Positions 27,272 to 35,917 of a stretch of 64,000 bases of DNA are shown in pieces. A program made the position numbers and the translations under genes. This DNA is from Massilibacteroides vaginae (lineage in GTDB: Bacteria > Bacteroidota > Bacteroidia > Bacteroidales > Tannerellaceae). Each line of letters opens with the position of its first letter. Within the stretch, counting starts at the first letter, position 1. Location of the stretch: positions 518,263 to 582,262 of the forward strand of contig NZ_FXDJ01000009.1 of NCBI RefSeq assembly GCF_900178525.1, read 5' to 3'. A model generated the notes under the pieces. The model saw only the letters and a program-made list of their open reading frames with translations, was not told where the DNA came from and made no database searches.

Positions 27272-27730
27272 TTAGTGGAGTACATCTAACTTTCGTTTAT
27301 ATTTCTTTTCCATCTTATTTCTTTGTGCGTCTTTGCCTTTAATGTAATATGCAGATAGGAGATAGTAAGCATCTCCGCATCGTAATGGCTCAAGAACAAT
27401 AACATACTTTTCATCTACATCATAATAGTAAGTTCTTATCCCTTCCGGTTCTCTGACTGAGAACAGGAGCATATTATCACTCTTTTTTTGGTCAAGATGA
27501 TAGCGAACCCAGTGTAGCCTCATAGACCTGTCAATTTCAAACATACGTGTTCTAGTCACTTTGTCACTCATTTCAGTAGTAAGATGTCTAAAGAGTGTCT
27601 CTACAGGAATCTCAGCATGTGCTTTTACCTGCGGATATGCACAACTAATGTACCCTAAGAACATAAACGGTTTATGGTCGTTCTCAAGGTGACAACTCTC
27701 ATCGCAGTATATGTTAAACGTCTTTTTCAT
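27272..27730 (-). pseudogene. chimeric ORF: DUF3800 start joined to an unrelated conserved C-terminus
   Basis: The 152-residue frame starts like DUF3800 proteins (MKKTFNIYCDESCHLENDHKPFMFLG), with the typical DES acidic motif of this RNase H-like family. After about residue 36 it changes to a different conserved type: FEIDRSMRLHWVRYHLD, then RTYYYDVDEKYVIVLEP and YYLLSAYYIKGK, a C-terminus seen in phage- and mobile-element-associated proteins. A full DUF3800 protein is around 250-300 residues, so most of both parents is missing. It lies 5 bp after mod. The likely origin is a deletion; whether it is still expressed is unknown. Confidence 0.55.
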
Positions 27731-27735
27731 ATCTA

Positions 27736-29673
27736 TTAGATGATTTCATAGTTAGTGATACCACGCTGTTTGAATAGCTGCATTGCATTGGTTTTATCGT
27801 TATCGGAAGCAAAACTTTCATCAGCCAGTACAATTTTGAGTTCTCCCGGTTGTACAAAGTCAGCTTTCAGGTCAATCATTTTACCAATTTGCTGATAAGT
27901 TAACCCTTTGGCAAATGATGCCAACATAAGGCCATAACCAACAACAAAAGCTTTTTTATTGTCAATCTCTTTTATACTCACGTGTGTGGTAAGCGGTAGT
28001 CCTAACTTCAGTATCACTTCGTAGAGAATATCTAATTCAGTACGTTCTTCTTTAAGTATGTCGAGGGTTTTGTTAAACTCTGCCCGTAGTTGTGCCGCGG
28101 CTTGCTGTTCTGTAGCTCCATCAAACTCAATATCCCACTCTTTTACATTGGAGCGGTCTAGTTTGAATACTTTGAATCCAATATCGAGTTTGGGAGCATC
28201 TTCGGCAAATAGTCCATCGTTTTTGGCTTTCTGTTCTTCTACTATCTTTTTGCCTGCACGGCGAATACGTTCTTTGGCTATTTCAGGTATTGTAGCAAAT
28301 CCTGCCTTTCGGGCTTCGCTATCTTCGGGGGTAAGTTCGGGTAACTGTACACAAATATATTTGCGAGTACCTTGATCCTCTGTATTTAGTTGCATTACGG
28401 CGTGGGCAGTCGTGGCGGATCCACTAAAAAAGTCAAGGATAATAGATTTCTTATTTGTGTATAATTCAGCACATCTCTTAATTAGTTCCACTGGTTTAGG
28501 GTAATCAAAATATGCTTTATCCTCAAATAACTGTTTAAGTTTTTGAGAAGCATCTTGTGAGTGACCAACTTCTGAATATTTCCATAATGTCATTGGCGTT
28601 AATCCTTCTTTAACTTCTGATAGAAATCTTTTCACTCTTGGAACATTACTTCCATTTTCTCCGAACCAGATACGATTATCAGCAATCATTTCTTGAAAGC
28701 GTTCTTTTGTATACAACCAGCATCTTCCATTAGGGGGAAGTATCGTTTTCCCATTTGGCAATGTTAATTCATATACCTTCTCTTTTATTGCAGGCCCAAC
28801 TGTTGAATTATCGCTTTGCCAGGGACCGCGTACATCATTATCAGGATTCAAATATCGAATATTACTCTCTTCTGTTCTTCTCAAACCATTACAACTAGTT
28901 TGATTTAATTGTTTTGCATAACAGATAATATAATCATGACATTCAGAGAAGTGTTTTTTCAGACTGATAGGCGCAAAAGACCTTTCCCATATCAATTGAG
29001 CAAGAAAATTATCCTCCCCAAAAATCTCATCACAAATACTCTTCAGATTCGAGACTTCATTATCATCAATAGAGATAAAAATTACCCCATCATCAGTGAG
29101 AAGGTTGCGAGCCAACTTCAAGCGAGGATACATCATATTGAGCCAATTGGTATGGTAGCGTCCGCTGGTTTCGCTGTTCACCGCATTGGTAGTATTGGTC
29201 TGCTCCAAATAATTGGCAAGGTTGTCTTTGTAATTATCTTTATAGACAAAATCTTTACCTGTGTTATATGGCGGATCTATATAGATCATCTTTACCGCAC
29301 CCAGATACGAATCTTGCAACAATTTCAGCACTTCCAGATTATCACCCTCAATGTAGAGGTTTTCGGTAGAGTCCCATTCTACAGACTCCTCGGGGCAAGG
29401 ACGCAAGGTTCCGGTACTGCGCTTCTGTGCTTCGGCAATAGCCCGACGTTTACCTGCCCACTCAAACGAGAACTTCTCGCCATACTTTTGGCGATACTCT
29501 ATTTCGTCGGTCGGTATCGCTGCTTCGCCCAACAGTAAAGCAAGTTTCTCCATATCCACTTTTTGGCTTATGTTATTTCCGTCTTTGTCTGCAACTTCGG
29601 TTACTGCTTCGGGAAATAATGCCTTAATCTGCTGTATGTAATCTTCGGTTAGGTTTCTGCTCTTTCCGTCCAT
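27736..29673 (-). CDS. mod: type III site-specific DNA methyltransferase subunit
   Basis: The 645-residue protein is a beta-class adenine methyltransferase of the Mod type. The catalytic motif IV DPPYNTGKDF comes first (133-142), and the AdoMet motif I-like DFFSGSATTAHAV comes late (~414-426), the permuted order of this class. Residues ~230-370 between them hold the variable target recognition region. The C-terminal part contains IPEIAKERIRRAGKKI, usual in Mod. It methylates one strand of an asymmetric site and supplies specificity to Res (24093). It lies 5 bp upstream of the chimeric DUF3800-like ORF and 74 bp after the DUF4391 gene. Confidence 0.94.
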   Translation of the reverse strand: MDGKSRNLTEDYIQQIKALFPEAVTEVADKDGNNISQKVDMEKLALLLGEAAIPTDEIEYRQKYGEKFSFEWAGKRRAIAEAQKRSTGTLRPCPEESVEWDSTENLYIEGDNLEVLKLLQDSYLGAVKMIYIDPPYNTGKDFVYKDNYKDNLANYLEQTNTTNAVNSETSGRYHTNWLNMMYPRLKLARNLLTDDGVIFISIDDNEVSNLKSICDEIFGEDNFLAQLIWERSFAPISLKKHFSECHDYIICYAKQLNQTSCNGLRRTEESNIRYLNPDNDVRGPWQSDNSTVGPAIKEKVYELTLPNGKTILPPNGRCWLYTKERFQEMIADNRIWFGENGSNVPRVKRFLSEVKEGLTPMTLWKYSEVGHSQDASQKLKQLFEDKAYFDYPKPVELIKRCAELYTNKKSIILDFFSGSATTAHAVMQLNTEDQGTRKYICVQLPELTPEDSEARKAGFATIPEIAKERIRRAGKKIVEEQKAKNDGLFAEDAPKLDIGFKVFKLDRSNVKEWDIEFDGATEQQAAAQLRAEFNKTLDILKEERTELDILYEVILKLGLPLTTHVSIKEIDNKKAFVVGYGLMLASFAKGLTYQQIGKMIDLKADFVQPGELKIVLADESFASDNDKTNAMQLFKQRGITNYEII

Positions 29674-29747
29674 ATTGTTAGTTGTCTTATAATTGTTATT
29701 CTAATTCTATAAAATTTCATTTTCCTAAATTATCTATTCCACATGTC

Positions 29748-30470
29748 TCATTTTCCATTGTTCAATAGATTAATTTGTTTCGCCAACTCCATTTTTTCTT
29801 TCAAAGATACAGATTTCTGGTTGAGAAGTTTGGTGAGCCTTTTTATTTCTTGTTGCAATGCCTTTTGTTCCTCGGTTTTTTGTTTTAACACTTCAAAATC
29901 AGAAGTATCAATGCGGGAAACTATTTCAGCATTACTCTCCTCATATATTTTTCGATGAAAATGTATATACGCTTGTTTGTAGTCTAAAGCAGGGATTTTT
30001 CCATAAGTGATTGCTTGCAAGAATAAACGTTGTGGTACGGTAAGCGATCCAATATCCATCCAATTGCTGAAATGATACTCTTCAACTACAATTTTGCCTT
30101 TCTCGTTCTTATTCAATCGTTTGAGAGCAGATGTAAACAAAAACTTGCCATTAAGATTGAACACAACAATTGTAGGGGACGGAAGAACCTCGTGTATAAT
30201 TCGGGATAACCGTTGCAGAGACACCTCTCTTTTCAGTTCCACAGCAACAATTACGATAGTATCATAATGCTCTTCGTTAGTAACAACCGGTTCCATTGGG
30301 TAAGTCTGTTCATTAAATACATAAGTCAGACGTACCTCTTCAACCCTTTCCGTCAACAGGTCACGTTCCGCCTTAGAAAGCTCTCCATGTAAAAAAAGCT
30401 GTGTCTTCGGAATCCGCTTGTCATACGGTTTTATATTCTCCTTATAGCCTATGTAATCAAAAATATCCAT
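29748..30470 (-). CDS. DUF4391 domain protein of the restriction cluster
   Basis: The 240-residue protein starts MDIFDYIGYKENIKPYDKRIPKTQLF. It has the DUF4391 layout: an alpha/beta core with HYDTIVIVAVELKRE and SPTIVVFNLNGKFLFTSALKRLN, then YHFSNWMDI. A coiled-coil tail (about 195-235, EQKALQQEIKRLTKLLNQKSVSLKEK region) is rich in Gln, Lys and Leu. The gene directly abuts the helicase gene (adjacent bases 30470/30471) and precedes mod. DUF4391 genes are recurrent neighbours of type III-like systems with an extra helicase. Biochemical role unknown. Confidence 0.8.
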   Translation of the reverse strand: MDIFDYIGYKENIKPYDKRIPKTQLFLHGELSKAERDLLTERVEEVRLTYVFNEQTYPMEPVVTNEEHYDTIVIVAVELKREVSLQRLSRIIHEVLPSPTIVVFNLNGKFLFTSALKRLNKNEKGKIVVEEYHFSNWMDIGSLTVPQRLFLQAITYGKIPALDYKQAYIHFHRKIYEESNAEIVSRIDTSDFEVLKQKTEEQKALQQEIKRLTKLLNQKSVSLKEKMELAKQINLLNNGK

Positions 30471-33400
30471 CTACATTATCACTAAAAATGATATTAACTC
30501 GTAGTCGTTATCAGTTATTCGAATATCCGAATTCTCACTGCCAAACATAGATAATCCGCCCAAAGAGAAAACATCTCCGCAGTTATCATCTTCTTTATCT
30601 TTTACAAAATCAATAGCTTTGGAGCAAAGAGTCTTCCAGTGCTTCATGTTCATTTGGTTATGGCTCTTTTTGTTAAATGCGGTTACCAATTCCTTTATGG
30701 GCTCTTTACGTCCCAGGCACAAGGCTCTATAAATATCTAAAACCTGTTTAATCTGTTTTTCAGAAAAACAAATCTCACCATCATCCGAGACATAAACTAA
30801 ATAGTAAGGAGCTAAAGAATTTCTCTGATCCTGAGATATTTTATCCGTGCTTTTCAAGCAGAAGATAACACCTGGCTTTATTTCATCCTGCAACTTATCG
30901 CTTTCATTTCGGCTAACTGCATAAACTCCTGTTGGAATCTCGCTGAGTACTGTCGGGTTCTTTTCTAAGAAGGTTGTCAAATCCATCCTAAAATCGTTCA
31001 ATGTCAAATCGGTGATAGACACACCTCCGGCAAGATCTTCTATGTCTAAAACTTCTTTTTTTAGCTGTTCAAGTTGGTTTTTACGATATTCCAGGTCTCG
31101 CATTTCGGGATTAGATTCAATAATATTTTCTTCACCTGTTGCCGATATGTCTAAAAGTTTCATTCGTCCTTTTACACGTTGCTCTAAATTGATATATTCA
31201 TCTAATCCAATGGCCGGCCAGAAATTAACCAACTGAATGCAGTCGTTTTTGCTGCCGATACGGTCAATACGACCGAAACGTTGAATAATGCGCACCGGGT
31301 TCCAATGGATGTCATAGTTAATGAGATAATCACAATCCTGAAGATTTTGTCCCTCAGAGATACAGTCAGTTGCTATCAACAAGTCTATTTCTTCACCCTC
31401 CTCTCCTCTTTCTTTTGAGCGGGGAGAAAAGTTTATCAGCATACCGACAAAGTCTTTACGCTTAACAGGGAAGTTTGTTTTAGGGTCGTCTGATCCTGTT
31501 ACCAACCCCGTATATATACCAAACTTTGACTTTGCCCAGTCAACCAAATTTTCATATAAGTAATTAGCCGTATCTGCAAATGCTGTAAATACAATAATTT
31601 TCTTATTGCCTGAATTAATTGGATTAGTCATTTTATCGGAAATGAGTTGCATTAATTGTTGCATTTTCTCATCACGCTCAGGTGTAACCTTTTTAATAGC
31701 TTCTGATATACGATATAGAATAGACAGGTCGTATTCCAAATCTGATTGAAAACGTATTTTATCGAGGTCGGAAACTAAAATTTTTGTCGCATTACCAATC
31801 ATTAACACCTCAATTTCATCGTCTTCCCAATATGCATCCGAATCATAATCGCTAATTTGAAAACCGACATCCTCACTCAATTTGGTCAAGACGGACTGTA
31901 TTCCTTCTATCAGATAGCTAATGGTACGATCGAAAGCATATATCGAACTTTCCAGTCGTTTGAGGAGGTTGGTTTTCATCAATGCTTTCAAACTAAATTC
32001 ACGGTCTGCTTGTTTGAAGCTACCTTTACCTTCGAGTTTAGTATCATATTTCTCTGCATAAAGGGATTTTAGTTCCGGTAAAACATATTCGAGTGGGGTA
32101 TATACACACATTTCCATCCTCATGATCTCTTCATTGATAGACGCAAATGATGGAAACTGTCTCTTTAAATCAATTTCACAACTTGGATTCATAGGAGTTA
32201 ATCTTGTTGGAAACTTGCCGATTTTCTCCAATCCATAATATTTTTCAATATGTTTTCTTGAGCGGGCAATAGTCAGCGAATCCAATAATTTGAAATAATC
32301 CCAATTCAGATAATCCAATAATGTTTCTGTTGTCTGCTCATTTGGAGGTAGCTTATTCCATAAATTGAATGCCCCTTGAGCCTTACGTAGCGTATTTGAT
32401 ATACTACCTATTTCTGCATTATGTGCAAAAGCGTTATCTCGGCCTTCAGATATAAAGGCTATCTGATTTTTTATATCGTTTAACTCCTTATTCACAGGTG
32501 TGGCAGAAAGCATTAAGACTTTTGTTTTCACCCCCGATTGAATGATATCTTTCATCATTTTCTCGTAACGGGTCATTTTATCTTTTCCGGTTGATGCATT
32601 ACGAAAATTATGAGACTCATCGATTACTACCAGATCATAGTTTCCCCAATGCACATAAGATAAATCTACATCTCCCGAATAGCCATTTTCCCGAGAAAGA
32701 TCGGTATGATTCAATAGAGTATAACTAAATAAGCGTTCTTTGGCAAATGGATTTCTCTTGTCGTTGAGTTTATAAACCATCCAATTGTCCCGCAGCTTTT
32801 TGGGAGCCAACACCAACACTTTATGATTGCGCAGTTCATAATATTTTATAACAGCCAAAGCCTCAAAGGTTTTTCCCAGTCCGACAGAATCAGCGATGAT
32901 ACAGCCTCCAAATTTTTCAATTTTATTGATTGCTCCCACTACACCATCTCGCTGAAAATCGTAGAGTTTATCCCATATCAATGTTTCGGTAATACCTGTC
33001 CGTTTTTCAATGAGTGCCTCTTGGTCTGCATCTTCCAAAAAACTTTTGAACAAATGACTTATGGTAAAAAAATACAACAGTTCGGGGGATTTGTCTTCAT
33101 AAATATTTTTCAGTTGGCATAATATTTTCGCCTTAATGTCTTCCACTTGAGTGGTATTGCTCCAAATGGATTCGAATGCAGTGCGCAAGCTTTTTGCTCT
33201 ATCCTTATCCTCTACTTTTTCATTTATGTGTATACGCCCCCCTTTATCCAAAAGGCCAAGTCCTGCTGCACTAAAATCTGAGTGAGTAATATAGTCAGTA
33301 TAATGATTATTACAGTTTATACTCAGCATTTTCCCTTCGATTTTTTGAGACTTTACTTTTTTCACATTAGCATTCTTCCCTATCCATGTAGCAAATTCTT

Positions 33401-33647
33401 TTGCAATACCAGCATAGTCGAGATTAAGCTTCAGGCTATTTTCTTCAACGGTTTCGAAACACTTACCTGTAGAATCATATCTGTTAGGATTAATAATCAG
33501 TTTTACATTGTCAACCTGAGCAAGCTGTCCCTTGATTTCATTGTAACCGAATAATGTAAAATAAGATGTCATTATGTTCAATTGGCATCCTTTCTTGATA
33601 TCTTCAAGCAATATATCTTTTAACTGGGGGATATTACTCATTGCCAC
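30471..33647 (-). CDS. PLD-like/SNF2-type helicase of the restriction cluster
   Basis: The protein has 1058 residues. The first ~170 look like a phospholipase D-like domain (NIMTSYFTLFGYNEI, THSDFSAAGLG). An SF2/SNF2 ATPase follows: motif I ADSVGLGKT (252-260), VVIDESHNFRN, LSATPVNKEL, IVFTAFADTA, then EGQNLQDCDYLINYDIHWNP with IQRFGRIDRIG as motifs V and VI. Helicases of this build accompany DUF4391 and Mod/Res genes and probably remodel or translocate on invading DNA. That job is inferred. It is the first intact gene of the cluster and lies 10 bp after a broken XRE regulator. Confidence 0.88.
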   Translation of the reverse strand: MAMSNIPQLKDILLEDIKKGCQLNIMTSYFTLFGYNEIKGQLAQVDNVKLIINPNRYDSTGKCFETVEENSLKLNLDYAGIAKEFATWIGKNANVKKVKSQKIEGKMLSINCNNHYTDYITHSDFSAAGLGLLDKGGRIHINEKVEDKDRAKSLRTAFESIWSNTTQVEDIKAKILCQLKNIYEDKSPELLYFFTISHLFKSFLEDADQEALIEKRTGITETLIWDKLYDFQRDGVVGAINKIEKFGGCIIADSVGLGKTFEALAVIKYYELRNHKVLVLAPKKLRDNWMVYKLNDKRNPFAKERLFSYTLLNHTDLSRENGYSGDVDLSYVHWGNYDLVVIDESHNFRNASTGKDKMTRYEKMMKDIIQSGVKTKVLMLSATPVNKELNDIKNQIAFISEGRDNAFAHNAEIGSISNTLRKAQGAFNLWNKLPPNEQTTETLLDYLNWDYFKLLDSLTIARSRKHIEKYYGLEKIGKFPTRLTPMNPSCEIDLKRQFPSFASINEEIMRMEMCVYTPLEYVLPELKSLYAEKYDTKLEGKGSFKQADREFSLKALMKTNLLKRLESSIYAFDRTISYLIEGIQSVLTKLSEDVGFQISDYDSDAYWEDDEIEVLMIGNATKILVSDLDKIRFQSDLEYDLSILYRISEAIKKVTPERDEKMQQLMQLISDKMTNPINSGNKKIIVFTAFADTANYLYENLVDWAKSKFGIYTGLVTGSDDPKTNFPVKRKDFVGMLINFSPRSKERGEEGEEIDLLIATDCISEGQNLQDCDYLINYDIHWNPVRIIQRFGRIDRIGSKNDCIQLVNFWPAIGLDEYINLEQRVKGRMKLLDISATGEENIIESNPEMRDLEYRKNQLEQLKKEVLDIEDLAGGVSITDLTLNDFRMDLTTFLEKNPTVLSEIPTGVYAVSRNESDKLQDEIKPGVIFCLKSTDKISQDQRNSLAPYYLVYVSDDGEICFSEKQIKQVLDIYRALCLGRKEPIKELVTAFNKKSHNQMNMKHWKTLCSKAIDFVKDKEDDNCGDVFSLGGLSMFGSENSDIRITDNDYELISFLVIM

Positions 33648-33657
33648 TTATTCTTAT

Positions 33658-33898
33658 TTAATAGTTCACGCTATCAACACCTAAAAGACTTGATATTTCA
33701 TCAGGCATTTCCAAAAAAGGTTGAATTTTATTTGAGCACCATTTTGAGATGGCTGATGGGTTTATTTCCAACTGATCAGATAACCAATTGCTCGTTTTTC
33801 ATGTCTTTATTGGTATTTAATACAAAAATATTGAAAATAATAATTGTTTGCATCATTATCCAAACATTAACCGGGTTTATTTTGGCTCTCTTATCCAT
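33658..33898 (-). pseudogene. frameshifted XRE-type HTH regulator upstream of the helicase operon
   Basis: From an ATG at 33898 the minus strand reads MDKRAKINPVNVW... to ...NTNKDMKN, then hits a stop. One base less in the following A-run restores the frame to TSNWLSDQLEINPSAISKW followed by CSNKIQPFLEMPDEISSLLG and a stop at 33658. The restored part is a Cro/C1 HTH of the common Bacteroidetes type that reads WLAEQLGKDPxTVSKWCTN. It ends 10 bp before the helicase start, where a cluster regulator would be expected. It is either a real pseudogene or a one-base sequencing error in a homopolymer. Confidence 0.55.
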
Positions 33899-34027
33899 AT
33901 TCTCTATATTATTACGGGTATAAATATAAACTACATCTCCTCCCCCAACACCTAAATTTCACCGCTTTCATTGCTTTGAAAACGGGGGTTTTTGGGGGTC
34001 AAAAAAGTCGTTTTGTATATTGTTGAT

Positions 34028-34127
34028 AATCAGGGCATTGTATGTAGTGAAAAACATAAAGGTTATTTTTGGAAAAATAAAGGATATGTTTGAAAAAATA
34101 ACCTTTATGTTTTTTTTTATATAGTAT
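34028..34127 (-). repeat. intergenic 21-bp-phased repeat element, copy 3 (one unit inverted)
   Basis: This copy is in the opposite orientation to copies 1 and 2. ATAGTAT is at 34121-34127, and ATAAAGG units start at 34056 and 34077 (21 bp apart). The third unit, expected at 34098, is flipped and reads CCTTTAT at 34102-34108. AATCA is at 34028-34032. As a result a perfect 20-bp inverted repeat exists between 34051-34070 and 34094-34113, with a 23-nt loop. It lies in the 347-bp gap between the XRE remnant and aroA. Confidence 0.78.
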
Positions 34128-34211
34128 TATAAAAAATCGCCTTTATTTTTAGGGTGAAATTTGATTTGGTAATTTGTTTCGGTAAAGGTTATTGCCTCGG
34201 AATAAAATCTG

Positions 34212-34219
34212 TATTTTTG
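34212..34219 (+). promoter_or_regulatory. aroA -7 promoter box
   Basis: TATTTTTG is an exact TAnnTTTG match. Transcription would begin about 20 nt before the aroA ATG. A TTG at 34192-34194 is 17 bp upstream, slightly closer than the usual 19-21. Confidence 0.55.
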
Positions 34220-34245
34220 TAGTCTGAAACTGAAGATTACGCAAA

Positions 34246-35469
34246 ATGATGAATTACCTGATTACAGTTCCGTCCGGACTGCTTCAAGATACGATTAAAC
34301 TGCCTGCTTCAAAGAGCATCAGCAACAGGGCGCTTATTCTGAACGCGCTGAGTTACAGTCCTTATGATATACAGAATTTATCGGATTGTGATGATACGGA
34401 GGTGATGGTGGCGGCATTAAATTCGAATGGCAACCATTTTGATATTAAGGCGGCGGGAACGGCTATGCGGTTTCTGACGGCTTTTTTGTCTAAAATCATT
34501 GGGGAATGGACAATCACCGGAACGGAACGGATGAGAAACCGACCGATCAGGTTACTTGTGGATGCGCTTACTGCTTTGGGGGCGCGCATTGAGTACATCG
34601 AGAAAGAGGGTTATCCGCCTTTGCGCATTTTCGGAAGTGCGCTGCAGGGAGGTGAGATCGCGTTGAACGGGGGGGTTAGTTCGCAGTATATCTCCGCTTT
34701 ACTGATGGTTGCTCCGTTAATGGAGAATGGGCTTACGTTGCGGTTGGAGGGTGAAATCATTTCTCGCCCGTACATTAATATTACGTTGGAGTTGATGAAA
34801 CAATTCGGCGTGGCTGCTTCCTGGGAGGGAAATGTCATCCGGGTGGCTCCTCAAGAATACACGCCCATTCCTTTTACCGTTGAGTCTGATTGGAGCGCGG
34901 CTTCTTATTGGTATACGATCTCGGCGTTGTCAAGCTGCCCGCAAGAGTTGCACGGACTTTACAAAAACAGTTTGCAAGGCGACGCTGCCGGTGCGAAATT
35001 GTTTAAACAGTTGGGTATGGAAACTGAGTTTACCGCACAGGGTGTTCGTTTGCTTCCGGGAGGTGCGCGTTGTCAGGAATTAATCTATGATTTTGTGCAT
35101 GAGCCGGATTTGGCGCAAACATTCGCGGTAGCCTGTGTGTTATTAAATACTCCGTTCCGCTTTACCGGACTGCAATCGTTAAAGATAAAGGAAACAGACC
35201 GAATTGCGGCGCTGATAGCGGAAACGAGAAAATTGGGATATGTTTTACGCGAAACGGAAAACAATGGACTGAAATGGGATGGCGAACGTTGTGAACCGGA
35301 TAAGGAACCTGTTATTGCAACTTACGAAGACCATCGGATGGCCATGGCTTTTGCCCCTGCTGCCGTAGTGCGTTCGGAGGGGATAAGGATTGCAGAGCCG
35401 GGTGTAGTATCGAAAAGTTACCCGCACTTTTGGAACGATCTGCAAAAAGTTGGATTCAAAATAATTTAA
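34246..35469 (+). CDS. aroA: 3-phosphoshikimate 1-carboxyvinyltransferase (EPSP synthase)
   Basis: The 407-residue protein is EPSP synthase, which joins PEP to shikimate-3-phosphate in the shikimate pathway. Motifs seen: LPASKSISNRALIL (S3P binding), AAGTAMRFLTAFL, GTERMRNRPIRLLVDAL, SSQYISALLM, SDWSAASYW, KIKETDRIAAL, and EDHRMAMAFAPAA near the end. GTAMRFL replaces the more common GTAGTAMR, as in other Bacteroidetes. The length is about 20 residues short of E. coli AroA, within family range. Start is ATG 34246 or the next codon. A 13-bp gap to the next gene suggests an operon with znuB. Confidence 0.95.
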   Translation: MMNYLITVPSGLLQDTIKLPASKSISNRALILNALSYSPYDIQNLSDCDDTEVMVAALNSNGNHFDIKAAGTAMRFLTAFLSKIIGEWTITGTERMRNRPIRLLVDALTALGARIEYIEKEGYPPLRIFGSALQGGEIALNGGVSSQYISALLMVAPLMENGLTLRLEGEIISRPYINITLELMKQFGVAASWEGNVIRVAPQEYTPIPFTVESDWSAASYWYTISALSSCPQELHGLYKNSLQGDAAGAKLFKQLGMETEFTAQGVRLLPGGARCQELIYDFVHEPDLAQTFAVACVLLNTPFRFTGLQSLKIKETDRIAALIAETRKLGYVLRETENNGLKWDGERCEPDKEPVIATYEDHRMAMAFAPAAVVRSEGIRIAEPGVVSKSYPHFWNDLQKVGFKII

Positions 35470-35482
35470 ATACAAATCAGCT

Positions 35483-35917
35483 ATGTGGTATATCGTAATT
35501 CTGACAGGCTTACTTTTGCTTGGCGTGGTGGCAGCGATAGCCGGATCTATCCGTCAAAAGAAATTAAAGGAAATGCTGGAACGGGGCGAAATCTCCGAAA
35601 TTCCGGAAGCGCAAGAAGTGGACGGTGAATGCTGCGGACAGCATGAGATGTGCGAACGGGACAGTTTGATTGCAGCAGTAAGTAAACAAATTGAATATTA
35701 CGACGATGAGGAGCTGGATCGTTTTCAGGGTTTGGAGGAAAGTGAATACAAAGACGAAGAGGTTAACGAATTCAGGGAAGTGTTGTATACGCTTCGCGAA
35801 GTGGAGGTGGCCGGATGGTTGCGCAGTTTGCAGCTGAGGCAGATAAATCTTCCTGAATTACTGAAAGACGAAGCTTTTTTAATTGTTGGCGAACGCCGTT
35901 TACACCCTAACACATGA
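35483..35917 (+). CDS. single-pass membrane protein with Cys/His cluster, unknown function
   Basis: The 144-residue protein has one N-terminal membrane helix (WYIVILTGLLLLGVVAAIAG) followed by a basic stretch and a cytoplasmic acidic region. A metal-site-like cluster, ECCGQHEMCER, lies at residues ~49-59 (three Cys and one His). The rest is highly acidic (YYDDEELDRFQGLEESEYKDEEVNEF region) and likely helical. It begins 13 bp after aroA and overlaps znuB by 4 bp (ATGA), so it is translationally coupled to the metal permease. The Cys/His cluster and coupling suggest a link to metal handling, which is inference. Family not identified. Confidence 0.75.
   Translation: MWYIVILTGLLLLGVVAAIAGSIRQKKLKEMLERGEISEIPEAQEVDGECCGQHEMCERDSLIAAVSKQIEYYDDEELDRFQGLEESEYKDEEVNEFREVLYTLREVEVAGWLRSLQLRQINLPELLKDEAFLIVGERRLHPNT

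Noticed and set aside
28909-29538. 209-codon plus-strand open frame inside mod
   Set aside because: Opposite strand of a well-supported methyltransferase; no recognisable motifs.
33690-33923. Plus-strand hydrophobic 77-codon frame before aroA
   Set aside because: The minus strand of the same segment encodes a recognisable broken HTH protein, which explains it better.
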